Positions 18,009 through 28,145 of a DNA stretch of 64,000 nt are shown piece by piece; within the stretch, counting starts at the first letter, position 1, and the number at the start of each line of letters is the position of its first letter. Position numbers and translations under genes: made by a program. Location: assembly GCA_963793245.1 (NCBI GenBank), contig CAWBZG010000005.1, forward strand, positions 744,001-808,000, read 5' to 3'. Origin of the DNA: CAXBBB01 sp963793245 (GTDB lineage Bacteria > Bacteroidota > Rhodothermia > Rhodothermales > BA12). The notes beneath the pieces are model-generated. The model searched no databases. It saw nothing but the letters and a program-made list of their open reading frames with translations, and was not told where the DNA came from.

Positions 18009-18680
18009 ATGCTCCTCGCCCCCTCCATCCTCGCCGCCGACTTCGCCCACCTCGAAGCGCAAACCGAGAGCGCCCTGATCGCTGGCGCCGACTGGATCCA
18101 CGTCGACGTGATGGATGGCCTATTCGTGCCCAACCTATCGATGGGCGCCAACGTCGTCCGCGCGCTAAGACCGCTGGCCGACCGGACCGGCGCGCTGCTC
18201 GACGTACACCTGATGATCGAACGGCCCGAGCGCTACGTGGAGCAGTTCATCCAAGAGGGTGCGGATCTGGTGACCGTTCACGTGGAGGCAACACCGCACC
18301 TGCATCGCACGCTCGAACTGATCCGCACCGCCGGAGCACGCGTCGGGGTCACGCTGAACCCGGCGACACCGCTGAGCACGTTGGAAGAAGTGCTTCCTCT
18401 CGTCGACCTGACGCTGATCATGAGCGTCAACCCTGGCTTCGGTGGCCAGAAATACATCCCGAGCAGTACCGACAAGATTCGGCGGCTGAAGCAGATGATC
18501 GTGCAGTCGGGCAGCAGCGCGCGGATCGAAGTCGACGGTGGTGTGACGGCGGATAACGTCGGCGAAGTCGTGGCGGCGGGCGCGGACGTCGTGGTGGCGG
18601 GAAGCGCGGTCTTCAAGGGCGATGTGGCGGCCAACGTGCGCGCGCTCAAAGCCGCAGCCGACGTACAGCACCTTGCCTGA
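18009..18680 (+). CDS. rpe: Ribulose-phosphate 3-epimerase
   Basis: Interconverts ribulose-5-phosphate and xylulose-5-phosphate in the pentose phosphate pathway. The 223-residue TIM barrel shows all signatures: APSILAADFAHL with catalytic/metal residues, DWIHVDVMDGLFVPNLS (metal Asp), LDVHLMIERPERY (His), LIMSVNPGFGGQKYIP phosphate loop and IEVDGGVTADN (catalytic Asp). The ATG at 18009 fits the family start exactly. priA starts 19 bp after the stop and is likely co-transcribed. Confidence 0.97.
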   Translation: MLLAPSILAADFAHLEAQTESALIAGADWIHVDVMDGLFVPNLSMGANVVRALRPLADRTGALLDVHLMIERPERYVEQFIQEGADLVTVHVEATPHLHRTLELIRTAGARVGVTLNPATPLSTLEEVLPLVDLTLIMSVNPGFGGQKYIPSSTDKIRRLKQMIVQSGSSARIEVDGGVTADNVGEVVAAGADVVVAGSAVFKGDVAANVRALKAAADVQHLA

Positions 18681-18699
18681 CGCAGCGCAGACTGGTGGG

Positions 18700-21156
18700 A
18701 TGGATTGGGTGCGCGTGGCCCTGCCGCTGCCGGTTGATCAGACGTACACGTATTCGGTACCGCAAGCGATGCGGAGTGGCCTGGAGGTCGGAAGCCGGGT
18801 TGTGGTACCGTTTGGGCGGCGCGTGCTGACGGGCGTCGTCGTCGAGCCGGGCAAAGCGTCCGACGCCGACGGTTTCGAGGCCAAACCCATCGACGACGTG
18901 CTGGACGACGGGTCGGCGGCGACGCCCGACCTGTTGCGCCTCACCAAGTGGATGGCGGGATACTACGTCTGCTCGTGGGGCGAGGCGCTGCGAGCCGCGC
19001 TACCGGGCGGACTCGACGTGTCGACCGAGCACACGCTCCATCGCACCGAATCGGACGTGGGCGATTGGGCCGATCACGCGGTCGGCGGACCGCTGCTGCG
19101 TGCGATGGGTCGAGCACCGCAAACGCTGTCCGCGTTGCGCCGCCACGTGCCAGGCGCGACGCTGGCGATTGCGCGCAGGCTCGAAGCAGACGGCGTCGTC
19201 ACGCTGGCTAGTGGTCTGTCGCAGCCACGCGTTCGGACGCGGTCGGTCGCGCATCTTCGGTTGGCGGCGGCGTTTCAGTCGGCTCAGGGCGTCAAGGACG
19301 TGCTCGAACAAGTACCCGGCGACAAGCAGAAAGCCCTCCTCCGTGCGCTCCTCGACGCCGGTCCGGGCGACTGGCACGTGCAGGCAGGCATCGTCGCACA
19401 GGCTGATGCGAGTTCATCGACCGCCACGAGTCTGATCAAACGCGGACTGATCGAGCGAGAAGATCGGGAGGTGCTGCGCGGCATGGAAACCGGCGCCATC
19501 GCTCCGGCCACGCCCGTGACGCTGCGCGACGAGCAGACCGAAGCGCTCGACGCGATCTCCCAGCAGATCGACGCTCGCGAGTTCGGCACGCTGCTGCTCC
19601 ACGGCGTGACCGGCAGCGGCAAGACCGAAGTCTACATCGCCGCGTTGCGCCAGACGCTGGAGCAAGGACGGACCGGCATCGTGCTCGTCCCCGAGATCGC
19701 GCTGACGCCTCAGACCGTCCGCCGCTTCCGCGCGCACTTTGGCGACCGCATCGCCGTGCTGCACTCACGCATGAGTTTGGGCGAGCGCTACGACGCATGG
19801 CGCGCCATCCGCGACGGACGGTTCCAGGTCGTCATCGGTCCGCGCTCCGCCGTCTTTGCGCCATTGGAAAACATCGGCCTGATCGTCGTCGACGAGGAGC
19901 ACGAGAGCAGCTACAAGCAGTTCGACCCGGCCCCGCGCTATCACGCACGCGACACGGCGATTCTGCGCGCCAGCCTGTGTGGAGCGACGTGCGTGCTAGG
20001 CAGCGCCACGCCCGCGCTCGAAACGTACCACAACGCGCAGTCGGGCAAGTACGCCTACCTCCGCATGACCGGACGTGCCCCGCTCGCTGACGGGACCGAA
20101 GCCCAACTACCCAGCGTCCACGTGCTCGACCTGACGCGCGAGACCAAGCGCCACCAGGTCGACGGCGCGCTGTCACGCAGACTCGTCGAAGCCATCGGCG
20201 ACCGCATCGCCAAAAAAGAGCAGGTTATTCTGCTGCAAAACCGGAGGGGCTACGCGCCGATCCTGGAGTGCCGCGACTGCGGATGGTCGCCGTTTTGCCG
20301 CGACTGCTCGGTCCCGATGCCGTACCACAAACGCGGCAACCAACTCCGCTGCCACTACTGCGGACGCAGTGCGCGTCGTCCGCGTGCGTGCCCCAAATGT
20401 TCGAGCCAGCGCATCGATCTGATCGGGACGGGGACTCAGCGCGTCGAAGAGCAACTGGCCGAGCAGCTTCCCGATGCACGCGTGCTGCGCATGGACCAGG
20501 ACTCGACCGGACGCAAGGGCGCGCACCAGAAGTTGCTCGACGCATTCGGAGCGGGCGACGCCGACGTGCTGCTGGGCACGCAGATGGTCGCCAAGGGGCT
20601 GGATTTTCCACGCGTCACGCTGGTCGGTGTCATCTCAGCCGATACGGGCTTGCTGCTCCCCGACTTCCGCGCCGAGGAGCGGGCGTTTCAACTCATGACG
20701 CAGGTAGCAGGACGCGCCGGGCGCGCCGACCTCGCGGGCGACGTCATCATTCAGACGCGCCGCCCAGACCAGCAAGCACTCGTCTACGCCCGCTCGCACG
20801 ATTACGTCGGTTTCGCCGAGTACGCGTTGGAGGAACGCAGACTGTTGCGCTATCCGCCGTTCGGACGCGTCGTCGGATTGGAATTTAAAGGCCCCGACGA
20901 GCGCGCGACCAAAGCGGTGGCTCACGATTGGACGCATCTGCTGCGCGACATCGCAGGCGATGCGTTCGAGATTCTGGGTCCCGAAACCGCACTCATCGCC
21001 CGCCTCAAACGGTTCTATCGGTTCACCGCACTCGTCAAAGTCGCCCCAGATGCACCAGCGGTTCAGCCCGTTTTACGCCGGACGATAGACGCGTTTGGCT
21101 CACTGCCCAGCGGCACGAGGGTCAACATAGACGTGGACGCCCAAGCGCTGACGTAG
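18700..21156 (+). CDS. priA: Primosomal protein N' (replication restart helicase PriA)
   Basis: A 3'-to-5' superfamily 2 helicase that restarts collapsed replication forks. At 818 residues it is somewhat longer than E. coli PriA. The N-terminal DNA-binding domain starts WVRVALPLPVDQTYTYSVP. Walker A GVTGSGKTEVY is near residue 304 and the DEAH-like box DEEHESSYKQ near 396. Between about 520 and 570, eight cysteines (CRDCGWSPFCRDC..., CHYCG..., CPKC) bind two zinc ions. Helicase motifs V/VI are visible in LGTQMVAKGLDFPRV and TQVAGRAGR. The ATG at 18700 precedes the conserved start; it lies 19 bp after rpe. A small hairpin with a T tract follows the gene. Confidence 0.97.
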   Translation: MDWVRVALPLPVDQTYTYSVPQAMRSGLEVGSRVVVPFGRRVLTGVVVEPGKASDADGFEAKPIDDVLDDGSAATPDLLRLTKWMAGYYVCSWGEALRAALPGGLDVSTEHTLHRTESDVGDWADHAVGGPLLRAMGRAPQTLSALRRHVPGATLAIARRLEADGVVTLASGLSQPRVRTRSVAHLRLAAAFQSAQGVKDVLEQVPGDKQKALLRALLDAGPGDWHVQAGIVAQADASSSTATSLIKRGLIEREDREVLRGMETGAIAPATPVTLRDEQTEALDAISQQIDAREFGTLLLHGVTGSGKTEVYIAALRQTLEQGRTGIVLVPEIALTPQTVRRFRAHFGDRIAVLHSRMSLGERYDAWRAIRDGRFQVVIGPRSAVFAPLENIGLIVVDEEHESSYKQFDPAPRYHARDTAILRASLCGATCVLGSATPALETYHNAQSGKYAYLRMTGRAPLADGTEAQLPSVHVLDLTRETKRHQVDGALSRRLVEAIGDRIAKKEQVILLQNRRGYAPILECRDCGWSPFCRDCSVPMPYHKRGNQLRCHYCGRSARRPRACPKCSSQRIDLIGTGTQRVEEQLAEQLPDARVLRMDQDSTGRKGAHQKLLDAFGAGDADVLLGTQMVAKGLDFPRVTLVGVISADTGLLLPDFRAEERAFQLMTQVAGRAGRADLAGDVIIQTRRPDQQALVYARSHDYVGFAEYALEERRLLRYPPFGRVVGLEFKGPDERATKAVAHDWTHLLRDIAGDAFEILGPETALIARLKRFYRFTALVKVAPDAPAVQPVLRRTIDAFGSLPSGTRVNIDVDAQALT

Positions 21157-21182
21157 CGAAGGAGTCAGGCCCAGCGCTGTGA

Positions 21183-21204
21183 CGTCCGAGTCAGGACGCT
21201 TTTC
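21183..21204 (+). terminator. Intrinsic terminator-like hairpin after priA
   Basis: CGTCC (21183-21187) and GGACG (21194-21198) pair around a 6-nt loop and are followed by CTTTTCTGT. It begins 27 bp after the priA stop. Confidence 0.45.
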
Positions 21205-21259
21205 TGTCGCAGACGGCGAAGTGACCACGCGCGGAACGATACAGACAACCGGCGAGCCA

Positions 21260-21328
21260 TCACAGAGCGGCGGGGAGGGCCATGAACAGCAGGCACATCA
21301 CGAACAAGAGTAGCAATACGAGGCGCAT
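21260..21328 (-). CDS. Possible 22-residue hydrophobic membrane peptide
   Basis: ATG at 21328 opens a frame encoding MRLVLLLLFVMCLL followed by FMALPAAL and TGA at 21260: one positive residue, then a continuous apolar helix long enough to cross a membrane. It could be a genuine small membrane peptide, or the fossil of a signal peptide. A perfect inverted repeat GGTGTA-AA-TACACC sits 70 bp upstream on its coding strand, which slightly supports a transcribed unit. No family recognised. Confidence 0.25.
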   Translation of the reverse strand: MRLVLLLLFVMCLLFMALPAAL

Positions 21329-21397
21329 AGCGAAACGATAAAAGTGGAACAGTATCTCCGACGCCCTGAATAATGAAGTGGTGGGGACGAGCCGGCA

Positions 21398-21411
21398 GGT
21401 GTAAATACACC
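21398..21411. promoter_or_regulatory. Perfect 14-bp inverted repeat, possible operator
   Basis: GGTGTA-AA-TACACC is AT-richer than its surroundings and lies in the priA-glmS gap, upstream of the small hydrophobic reading frame on the minus strand. Its size fits a dimeric repressor site; no regulator can be assigned. Confidence 0.3.
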
Positions 21412-21496
21412 CTACTTAGCCGCCATACCTACTCAAGAAATCGTTAACCCGTCGGAAGGGGTTTGCACTCGGGTCCCTAACTCGGACACACACAAA

Positions 21497-21527
21497 AGCG
21501 GCGCCCTCCGATCAGGAAGACGCCGCT
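21497..21527 (-). terminator. Intrinsic terminator of glmS
   Basis: AGCGGCG (21497-21503) and CGCCGCT (21521-21527) pair. On the minus strand the hairpin is followed by TTTGTGTGTGT. It lies 23 bp beyond the glmS stop. Confidence 0.75.
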
Positions 21528-21549
21528 GAGCAGCCGATCTAGTTGGCGC

Positions 21550-23388
<1,839 letters not shown>

Positions 23389-23576
23389 AGATGTAAAGAG
23401 AAAAGTGGGAGATGAGAATGGACGTGGTGGGGGAGGGAATGAGGATATGCACGCCGGATCGGTCGGCACCCAGTCCGGGTGGGCTATCCACAAAAGGTTA
23501 CGCCCTTTGCGTGATCGCAGGCTACGGCACCCTCCAGCGTCGGCGACGTTGGCAGGGTCTCTCCTCTTCCTCGACG

Positions 23577-24107
23577 ATGCGCCTGCTCTCCCTCGCCTTC
23601 TTGCTACTTGGATGCACCGCGTGCGCTCCACCTGAGGGACCGCCGATGATGGACCTGGAAACCGAAGAGCCGACGACCTACTATCTGTCACACGACCGAG
23701 GGCGCACCCTCCACTTCCAGATCCCCATTCGCAACGACACCGACTCGACGGCGAGTCTCTACTTCTTCGTCTACGCATCGGACGACGTCGCTCAGCCGCC
23801 TGCGCGTCAGGTGTATCCGCCGATGGCGCAGCGGTCGATGCCACCATCGCGTACGTTCGCTGTCGGGCGTCCCGATTTGGGTGTCTACAAAGAGTTGTCC
23901 GCAGGCGATACGACGACGATACGGGGCCTGCTGCCGCTGCCGACCGAGTGGAGCGACCGTCGCCCCATCGTGACGGATGGCTTCCGCGACTTGCGACTCT
24001 ACGCCTATACAGCGGCTGGCAAACAGGTATACCTCCAGTCGTGGCCGCTGCGCCGCGTTAAAGGCGAGACCTTGACCGAAGGCGAAGCGCGCAGTACGTT
24101 TCGATAG
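23577..24107 (+). CDS. Hypothetical lipoprotein
   Basis: A 176-residue protein with signal peptide MRLLSLAFLLLGCTAC; the lipid-anchored cysteine is Cys13 or Cys16. The mature part reads as a beta-rich domain (HFQIPIRNDTDSTASLYFFVYASDD). The family is not recognised. The ATG at 23577 is fixed by the signal peptide and has a C/T-rich leader. It is divergent from glmS and is followed by the deacetylase pair on the same strand, separated by about 120 bp that contains a promoter-like motif. Confidence 0.65.
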   Translation: MRLLSLAFLLLGCTACAPPEGPPMMDLETEEPTTYYLSHDRGRTLHFQIPIRNDTDSTASLYFFVYASDDVAQPPARQVYPPMAQRSMPPSRTFAVGRPDLGVYKELSAGDTTTIRGLLPLPTEWSDRRPIVTDGFRDLRLYAYTAAGKQVYLQSWPLRRVKGETLTEGEARSTFR

Positions 24108-24192
24108 ATTCAGTAGACATCGCGCCCCACGCATGCGGCCCGTGTCTACGCTCCGTACTCAGCGTGTCGATTCCTACTCGCGCGCGGTACGG

Positions 24193-24209
24193 CTTTTGTG
24201 CGCATATAC
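24193..24209 (+). promoter_or_regulatory. Candidate promoter of the first deacetylase gene
   Basis: TTTTGTGCGCATATAC closely matches TTTGAGCATATAC upstream of the paralogue at 25650-25662, at a similar distance from the start (18 versus 24 nt). This AT-rich block in a GC-rich region is likely a shared promoter core, duplicated with the gene. Confidence 0.4.
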
Positions 24210-24227
24210 GTACTCTCCCCCGCGCCC

Positions 24228-25565
24228 GTGTTGCATCCTACCTCTATTGGTCGCCTGGTGACGCTAGTCGCCTTTGCGCTGACCGTCGCCTCCGTTCACG
24301 CTCAGTCGCCCTACTCGTGCGACCCAGCCGCCTGTACGCTACCCGATTGCCTGTGCGCCTCGACGCAGTCACCGGGTGGTCTGTCTGCCGCCGATACGCC
24401 CCAGTTCGTCGTCATCACCTTCGACGACTGCATCACGGAGCGCACGGAGCAGGTGACGCGCCCCCTGTTCGACGATCTGCGCAACCCGGACGGTACGCCT
24501 GCCGTCGCCACCTACTTTTTGAGCCTGGAGCGATGTCCCATCAGCGGGGGCAAATCGAATCCAGACCTCGTCGCCCAACGCGCGCAGTATGGCGACGAGA
24601 TAGGCGTGCACACCGTCTCCCACACGACGTCTGCTCATACGCACCGCGGTGGGTGGAAGCGAGAGGTGAGCGGAGTCGTGCAGTACCTCGACAGCTTGGG
24701 CATCCGATCCAACGGTCTGGGCTTTCGTGCCCCCTACGTTCAGACCAATCAGGCCCTGTTCGACGAGCTGCACGAACAGGACTTTCTCTACGAAGCATCC
24801 GTGTATGAGCCGCCCTTCTGGAGCCGAGTGTCGACCGGCTGGGGGAGTTACGTCTGGCCGCACACGCTCGACTTTGGCCACGGCAATCACTGCAATTGGG
24901 GCTGGAACACCAAGTGCACGACCAAGTCGCTGCCCGGCCTGTGGTCGTTCCCGCTGTACTACCACGTCGACCCCGACCGGAGCGATCCGTACGTGGGCGC
25001 ATTCGACGTAGGCAACCCACACTACTCCGGCGGTCCGCACATCAGAGGCCACGCGCTCATGAGCGTACTGACGCGAAACTTCGAGGCGACTTACAGCGGA
25101 AACCGTGCTCCCCACGGCCTCTTCTTGCACGCCGAGACATTCGAACACCAAGAGTTTCGTACGACCTATCATCGTGCCCTTCAGCACATGGCCGCCCAGC
25201 CGGATACGTGGTTCGTCTCGATGCGCACCGTTATCGACTGGATGAGAGCGCCGATCCCGGCGTCGCAGATGCCGTCATGGATGGCAGGACGCTGTCAACC
25301 CGGCGAGGCCTGCCACACCGTCGTTTCAGCCGATGATCGAGAAGTCGCACGCGCTGTTCGGCTGGCACCGACGGTTACGACCGGAACGGTCGGCATTTTC
25401 GGCACAACCGCTGCCGTGGAGCCGATTCGGATCTATGACACCCTCGGCCGTCTCGTAGTCACCGTGCCTTCGGATACGCGGACGCTCGACCTGTCCCCTT
25501 TCCCGACCGGCTCGTTCTTCGTGCGCATCGGCACCGACGTTCATGTAGTGACGCGCGTCAACTGA
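24228..25565 (+). CDS. Secreted polysaccharide deacetylase-like protein with T9SS sorting domain (paralogue 1)
   Basis: A 445-residue exported protein. After the signal peptide (ending SVHAQ) comes a Cys-rich segment (SCDPAACTLPDCLCASTQ) like that of chitin deacetylases. The NodB-type domain follows, with FVVITFDDC (catalytic/metal Asp pair), HTVSHTTS (metal His pair), GFRAPY (motif 3) and HGLFLHAETF (motif 5). It would remove acetyl groups from surface polysaccharide such as chitin-like or N-acetylhexosamine polymers. The C-terminal 70 residues (RIYDTLGRLVVTV...GSFFVRIG) are a type A T9SS sorting domain. The frame is open from GTG 24198, but that start overlaps the promoter-like motif; GTG 24228 gives a signal peptide parallel to paralogue 2. 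Confidence 0.88.
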   Translation: MLHPTSIGRLVTLVAFALTVASVHAQSPYSCDPAACTLPDCLCASTQSPGGLSAADTPQFVVITFDDCITERTEQVTRPLFDDLRNPDGTPAVATYFLSLERCPISGGKSNPDLVAQRAQYGDEIGVHTVSHTTSAHTHRGGWKREVSGVVQYLDSLGIRSNGLGFRAPYVQTNQALFDELHEQDFLYEASVYEPPFWSRVSTGWGSYVWPHTLDFGHGNHCNWGWNTKCTTKSLPGLWSFPLYYHVDPDRSDPYVGAFDVGNPHYSGGPHIRGHALMSVLTRNFEATYSGNRAPHGLFLHAETFEHQEFRTTYHRALQHMAAQPDTWFVSMRTVIDWMRAPIPASQMPSWMAGRCQPGEACHTVVSADDREVARAVRLAPTVTTGTVGIFGTTAAVEPIRIYDTLGRLVVTVPSDTRTLDLSPFPTGSFFVRIGTDVHVVTRVN

Positions 25566-25631
25566 GCACTGCCGCTCTCCTCTCCAAAAGCGATATGCCA
25601 ACAGACTCCCGCCCCTAGGGAGACGAGACGT

Positions 25632-25662
25632 TTGACAAGTGGAACGACCTTTGAGCATATAC
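25632..25662 (+). promoter_or_regulatory. Candidate promoter of the second deacetylase gene
   Basis: TTGACA at 25632-25637 is followed after 19 nt by ATATAC at 25657-25662, itself preceded by TTTGAGC as in the upstream paralogue. It ends 24 bp before the ATG at 25687. Confidence 0.4.
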
Positions 25663-25686
25663 CAACACAGCCTACGCCTCCCCTTC

Positions 25687-27006
25687 ATGCCGATTCCTTT
25701 ACGCCTCGCTCTCTTCTTCGCCGCGTGTTGGGTGGCTGCTCCTGCTGCATACGCGCAGCCTGAGTACTCGTGTGACCCCGCCGCGTGTACGCTACCGGAT
25801 TGCCTGTGCGCATCGACGCAACCGCCCGGCGGTCTCGCCCTTTTCGACGCGCCCCAGTTCGTGCTCGTCACGTTCGATGATTGCGTTCAGACGAACAACG
25901 AAGCCGACATTCGGCCCATGCTTGCAGGCGTGCGCAACCCGAACGGCGCCCCGATCAACGTCACGTACTTTTTGAGCCTCGAAGGATGCGCTCGGGACGA
26001 CACGACCGAAGCGTCCGTCGTGCTGGATCGCATCAGCGCCGGAGACGAGATCGCCGTGCATACGGTCACCCACTCGACGTCCGACACGACCAGCTTCAAC
26101 ACGTGGCGACGTGAGATCGCGGGCGTGCTCACCTACCTCGACCGACTGGGCGTCCCCCGCGAGCAGCGCGGCTTCCGAGCGCCGTTCGTAGCGACCAACG
26201 CCGCCCTGTTCGACGTACTCCAGTCGCTAGGCATTCTCTACGACTCGTCGATCTACGACTCGCCCTTCTTCAGCCCCGTCTCTAACGGCGTCGACAAGTT
26301 CACCTGGCCTTATACGCTCGACTACGGCCCCGCCCAAAACTGCGCGACCTGGGCCACCTTCAACAGATGCACCGACGATCCCAAACCCGGCCTGTGGTCG
26401 ATTCCCGTCTACTACCACGTCGACGTGCGATCCAATGGCGAAAACCGGGCGGACTATTTCGGCACGTTTGACGTCGGAAACCCCACGTTTTCGTTCAGCC
26501 AGAAGTTTACCGGCGACGTGCTCTACCAGATATTGGTGGACAACTTCACGGTCCGCTACCGGGGCAACCGGGCGCCGCACGGCGTCTACCTCCACGCGCC
26601 GACCTTCCAGACTGCCGAGTATCGCGAGCCGTACAACCGCGCGCTCCGCTACATGGCTTCGCAGCGCGACACCTGGTTCGTCACCGGCGAGACGCTGATC
26701 CGCTGGATGCGCGATCCGGTCCCGGCATCGCAAATGTCCGCCTGGATCGCGGGCACCCTTACCTCGACCGACGATCCCAATCGCATCTCCGACCTGCGCC
26801 TGACGCCGTCGATCACAGACGGATTGGTCCGCGTCGACGGCACGATTCCGTCAGGATCCATCGCCGAGGTGTACGACACGATGGGCCGTCGCGCCTTCTC
26901 GTTTTCGATCGCTTCGGGCGACCGGATCGACCTCAGCGCTCTCTCATCGGGACTCTACTTCGTTCGCATCGGAGAAACGGTGCGCGGCGTCACGCTTCGG
27001 AAGTAG
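25687..27006 (+). CDS. Secreted polysaccharide deacetylase-like protein with T9SS sorting domain (paralogue 2)
   Basis: A 439-residue paralogue of the preceding gene with the same order of parts. The signal peptide ends AAYAQ, followed by the Cys-rich CDPAACTLPDCLCAST segment. The NodB motifs FVLVTFDDC, HTVTHSTS, GFRAPF and HGVYLHAPTF come next, and a C-terminal sorting domain (EVYDTMGRRAFSFS...SGLYFVRIG) ends the protein. All presumed metal ligands are kept. The gene probably arose by tandem duplication including its promoter. Its 3' end overlaps the convergent DAHP-synthase-like gene by 17 bp, so the last codons are shared on opposite strands. Confidence 0.9.
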   Translation: MPIPLRLALFFAACWVAAPAAYAQPEYSCDPAACTLPDCLCASTQPPGGLALFDAPQFVLVTFDDCVQTNNEADIRPMLAGVRNPNGAPINVTYFLSLEGCARDDTTEASVVLDRISAGDEIAVHTVTHSTSDTTSFNTWRREIAGVLTYLDRLGVPREQRGFRAPFVATNAALFDVLQSLGILYDSSIYDSPFFSPVSNGVDKFTWPYTLDYGPAQNCATWATFNRCTDDPKPGLWSIPVYYHVDVRSNGENRADYFGTFDVGNPTFSFSQKFTGDVLYQILVDNFTVRYRGNRAPHGVYLHAPTFQTAEYREPYNRALRYMASQRDTWFVTGETLIRWMRDPVPASQMSAWIAGTLTSTDDPNRISDLRLTPSITDGLVRVDGTIPSGSIAEVYDTMGRRAFSFSIASGDRIDLSALSSGLYFVRIGETVRGVTLRK

Positions 27007-27952
27007 TCGATTCGGCGAGAATAGCAGCGATAGCGCGCAACTGATCCGCCAGCGGCGATAGGTCGTCGGCAAACGTGTCGAGCATGGCGCCGTGTGCTCC
27101 CGCGGCGACGGCGGCTCGGGTGAGCGATGCGGTCTTTTCAGACTTGCCGGTACCGTAGGTAGCGTCGGCGAAGATGGGCAAGTGACTGCGTGCCTGAACT
27201 GCCGCCATACTCGACACGTCGAGGGTGCGCGTCGGCTCTCCGAACAGGCGCAGTCCGCCTTCGCAGAGCACGACCTGTTCGTTGCCGCCTGCCAGCACGT
27301 AATCCGCCGCAACGAGCCACTCTTCGATCGTCGCATTGGCGCCCCGGTAGAGTAGAACTGGCGTGCGCAGCGTGCCTAAGTGTTGGAGCAGATCGGTGTC
27401 CGTCATGCGGTGCGCGTTGGCGACGAGCAGATCGGCGTGGTGCGCTGCTGCATCGGCTTCCGACGGTGTGCCGACGGCAACGGCGAGCGCCAATCCCGCC
27501 GCCTGGGTTGCGGCTCCCATGCGGGAGAGGTGATCGGCGATGGGTTCGGGCGCCTGAGTAGGACGCGCCGCGCGGGGACCGCCGAAGCCGAACGTGGCGC
27601 CAGCTTGGGCAGCAGCATGGGCGGCTCCGAGCAGATCGGACGCGGTATCGAGCCGAGCGCCCAAGACCAGCGATCCATTGCCGATACGCGCGTTGCCGAC
27701 GGGGACGACGGTAGCATCCTGCTTCCACGCCCGGCTAGCGAACCGGTACGCCTGAGTCACCCGGTGAACTTGTGCTACGCCGGGGAGCCGAAGCACCTGC
27801 CGTACGTCGAACCCCGGTTGTACGCCCAATGCGCCCAGCGCGGTTTGGGCTTCGCCGCTCGACTTGTGTACGTCGAACCCCAACTGGCTCAGGTGGCCGA
27901 TGACGACCTCGGTCTGCGAAGCCGAGGCGTCGGGATGGAGGACGACGATCAT
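26990..27952 (-). CDS. DAHP synthase-like protein lacking catalytic residues (putative pseudoenzyme)
   Basis: A 320-residue homologue of AroF/AroA-I-beta type 3-deoxy-7-phosphoheptulonate synthase. The N-terminal ferredoxin-like regulatory domain is clear (MIVVLHPDAS...GFDVHKSSGE), then barrel segments such as ATIEEWLVAADYVLAGGNEQVVLCEGGLRLF. The catalytic parts are altered: the GPC metal-Cys motif is GAR (98-100), the LLKRG lysine is Tyr (LLYRG, 200-204), the DPSHxxG metal His is Tyr (DATYGTG, 263-269), and the EVHP metal Glu region reads LDTFAD. It should not make DAHP. A regulatory or novel role is inferred. The GTG/ATG start at 27952 begins with the family motif. It is convergent and overlapping with the deacetylase, and divergent from the KaiC-like gene. 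Confidence 0.8.
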   Translation of the reverse strand: MIVVLHPDASASQTEVVIGHLSQLGFDVHKSSGEAQTALGALGVQPGFDVRQVLRLPGVAQVHRVTQAYRFASRAWKQDATVVPVGNARIGNGSLVLGARLDTASDLLGAAHAAAQAGATFGFGGPRAARPTQAPEPIADHLSRMGAATQAAGLALAVAVGTPSEADAAAHHADLLVANAHRMTDTDLLQHLGTLRTPVLLYRGANATIEEWLVAADYVLAGGNEQVVLCEGGLRLFGEPTRTLDVSSMAAVQARSHLPIFADATYGTGKSEKTASLTRAAVAAGAHGAMLDTFADDLSPLADQLRAIAAILAESTTSEA

Positions 27953-28052
27953 GACGAAAAAGCGGTTTGCGTGTCACAAGGTACGACTTCTCAGGATGAG
28001 GCTCCCGGTCTCACATCGGCTCATTAGAACGAGCGCCCGGCACGCCGAACCC

Positions 28053-28060
28053 TACTTTAT
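28053..28060 (+). promoter_or_regulatory. Candidate promoter element upstream of the KaiC-like gene
   Basis: CTACTTTATCGCC is nearly identical to CTACTTTACGCC before the last gene of the window (63467-63478). TACTTTA may be a -7/-10 element; no -33 element is obvious. The ATG follows 85 bp downstream. Confidence 0.22.
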
Positions 28061-28145
28061 CGCCACTCTACGCCGTTTCCTGCGCCCTCGCCAAATGTCG
28101 GCACAGCGTTTGAGAAGCCTTCTCGTAATCCCCTCGATCAGTCTT

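Larger units (their letters stand above)
21157..21549. other. Intergenic region between priA and glmS
   Basis: The 393 bp hold a terminator for each convergent gene (21183-21204 and 21497-21527), a possible 22-codon hydrophobic peptide gene (21260-21328, minus) and a perfect 14-bp inverted repeat (21398-21411) upstream of it. Confidence 0.55.

Noticed and set aside
24198..24227. GTG start at 24198 for the first deacetylase
   Set aside because: It overlaps the ATATAC promoter-like motif shared with the paralogue, and a start at 24228 gives the matching signal peptide.
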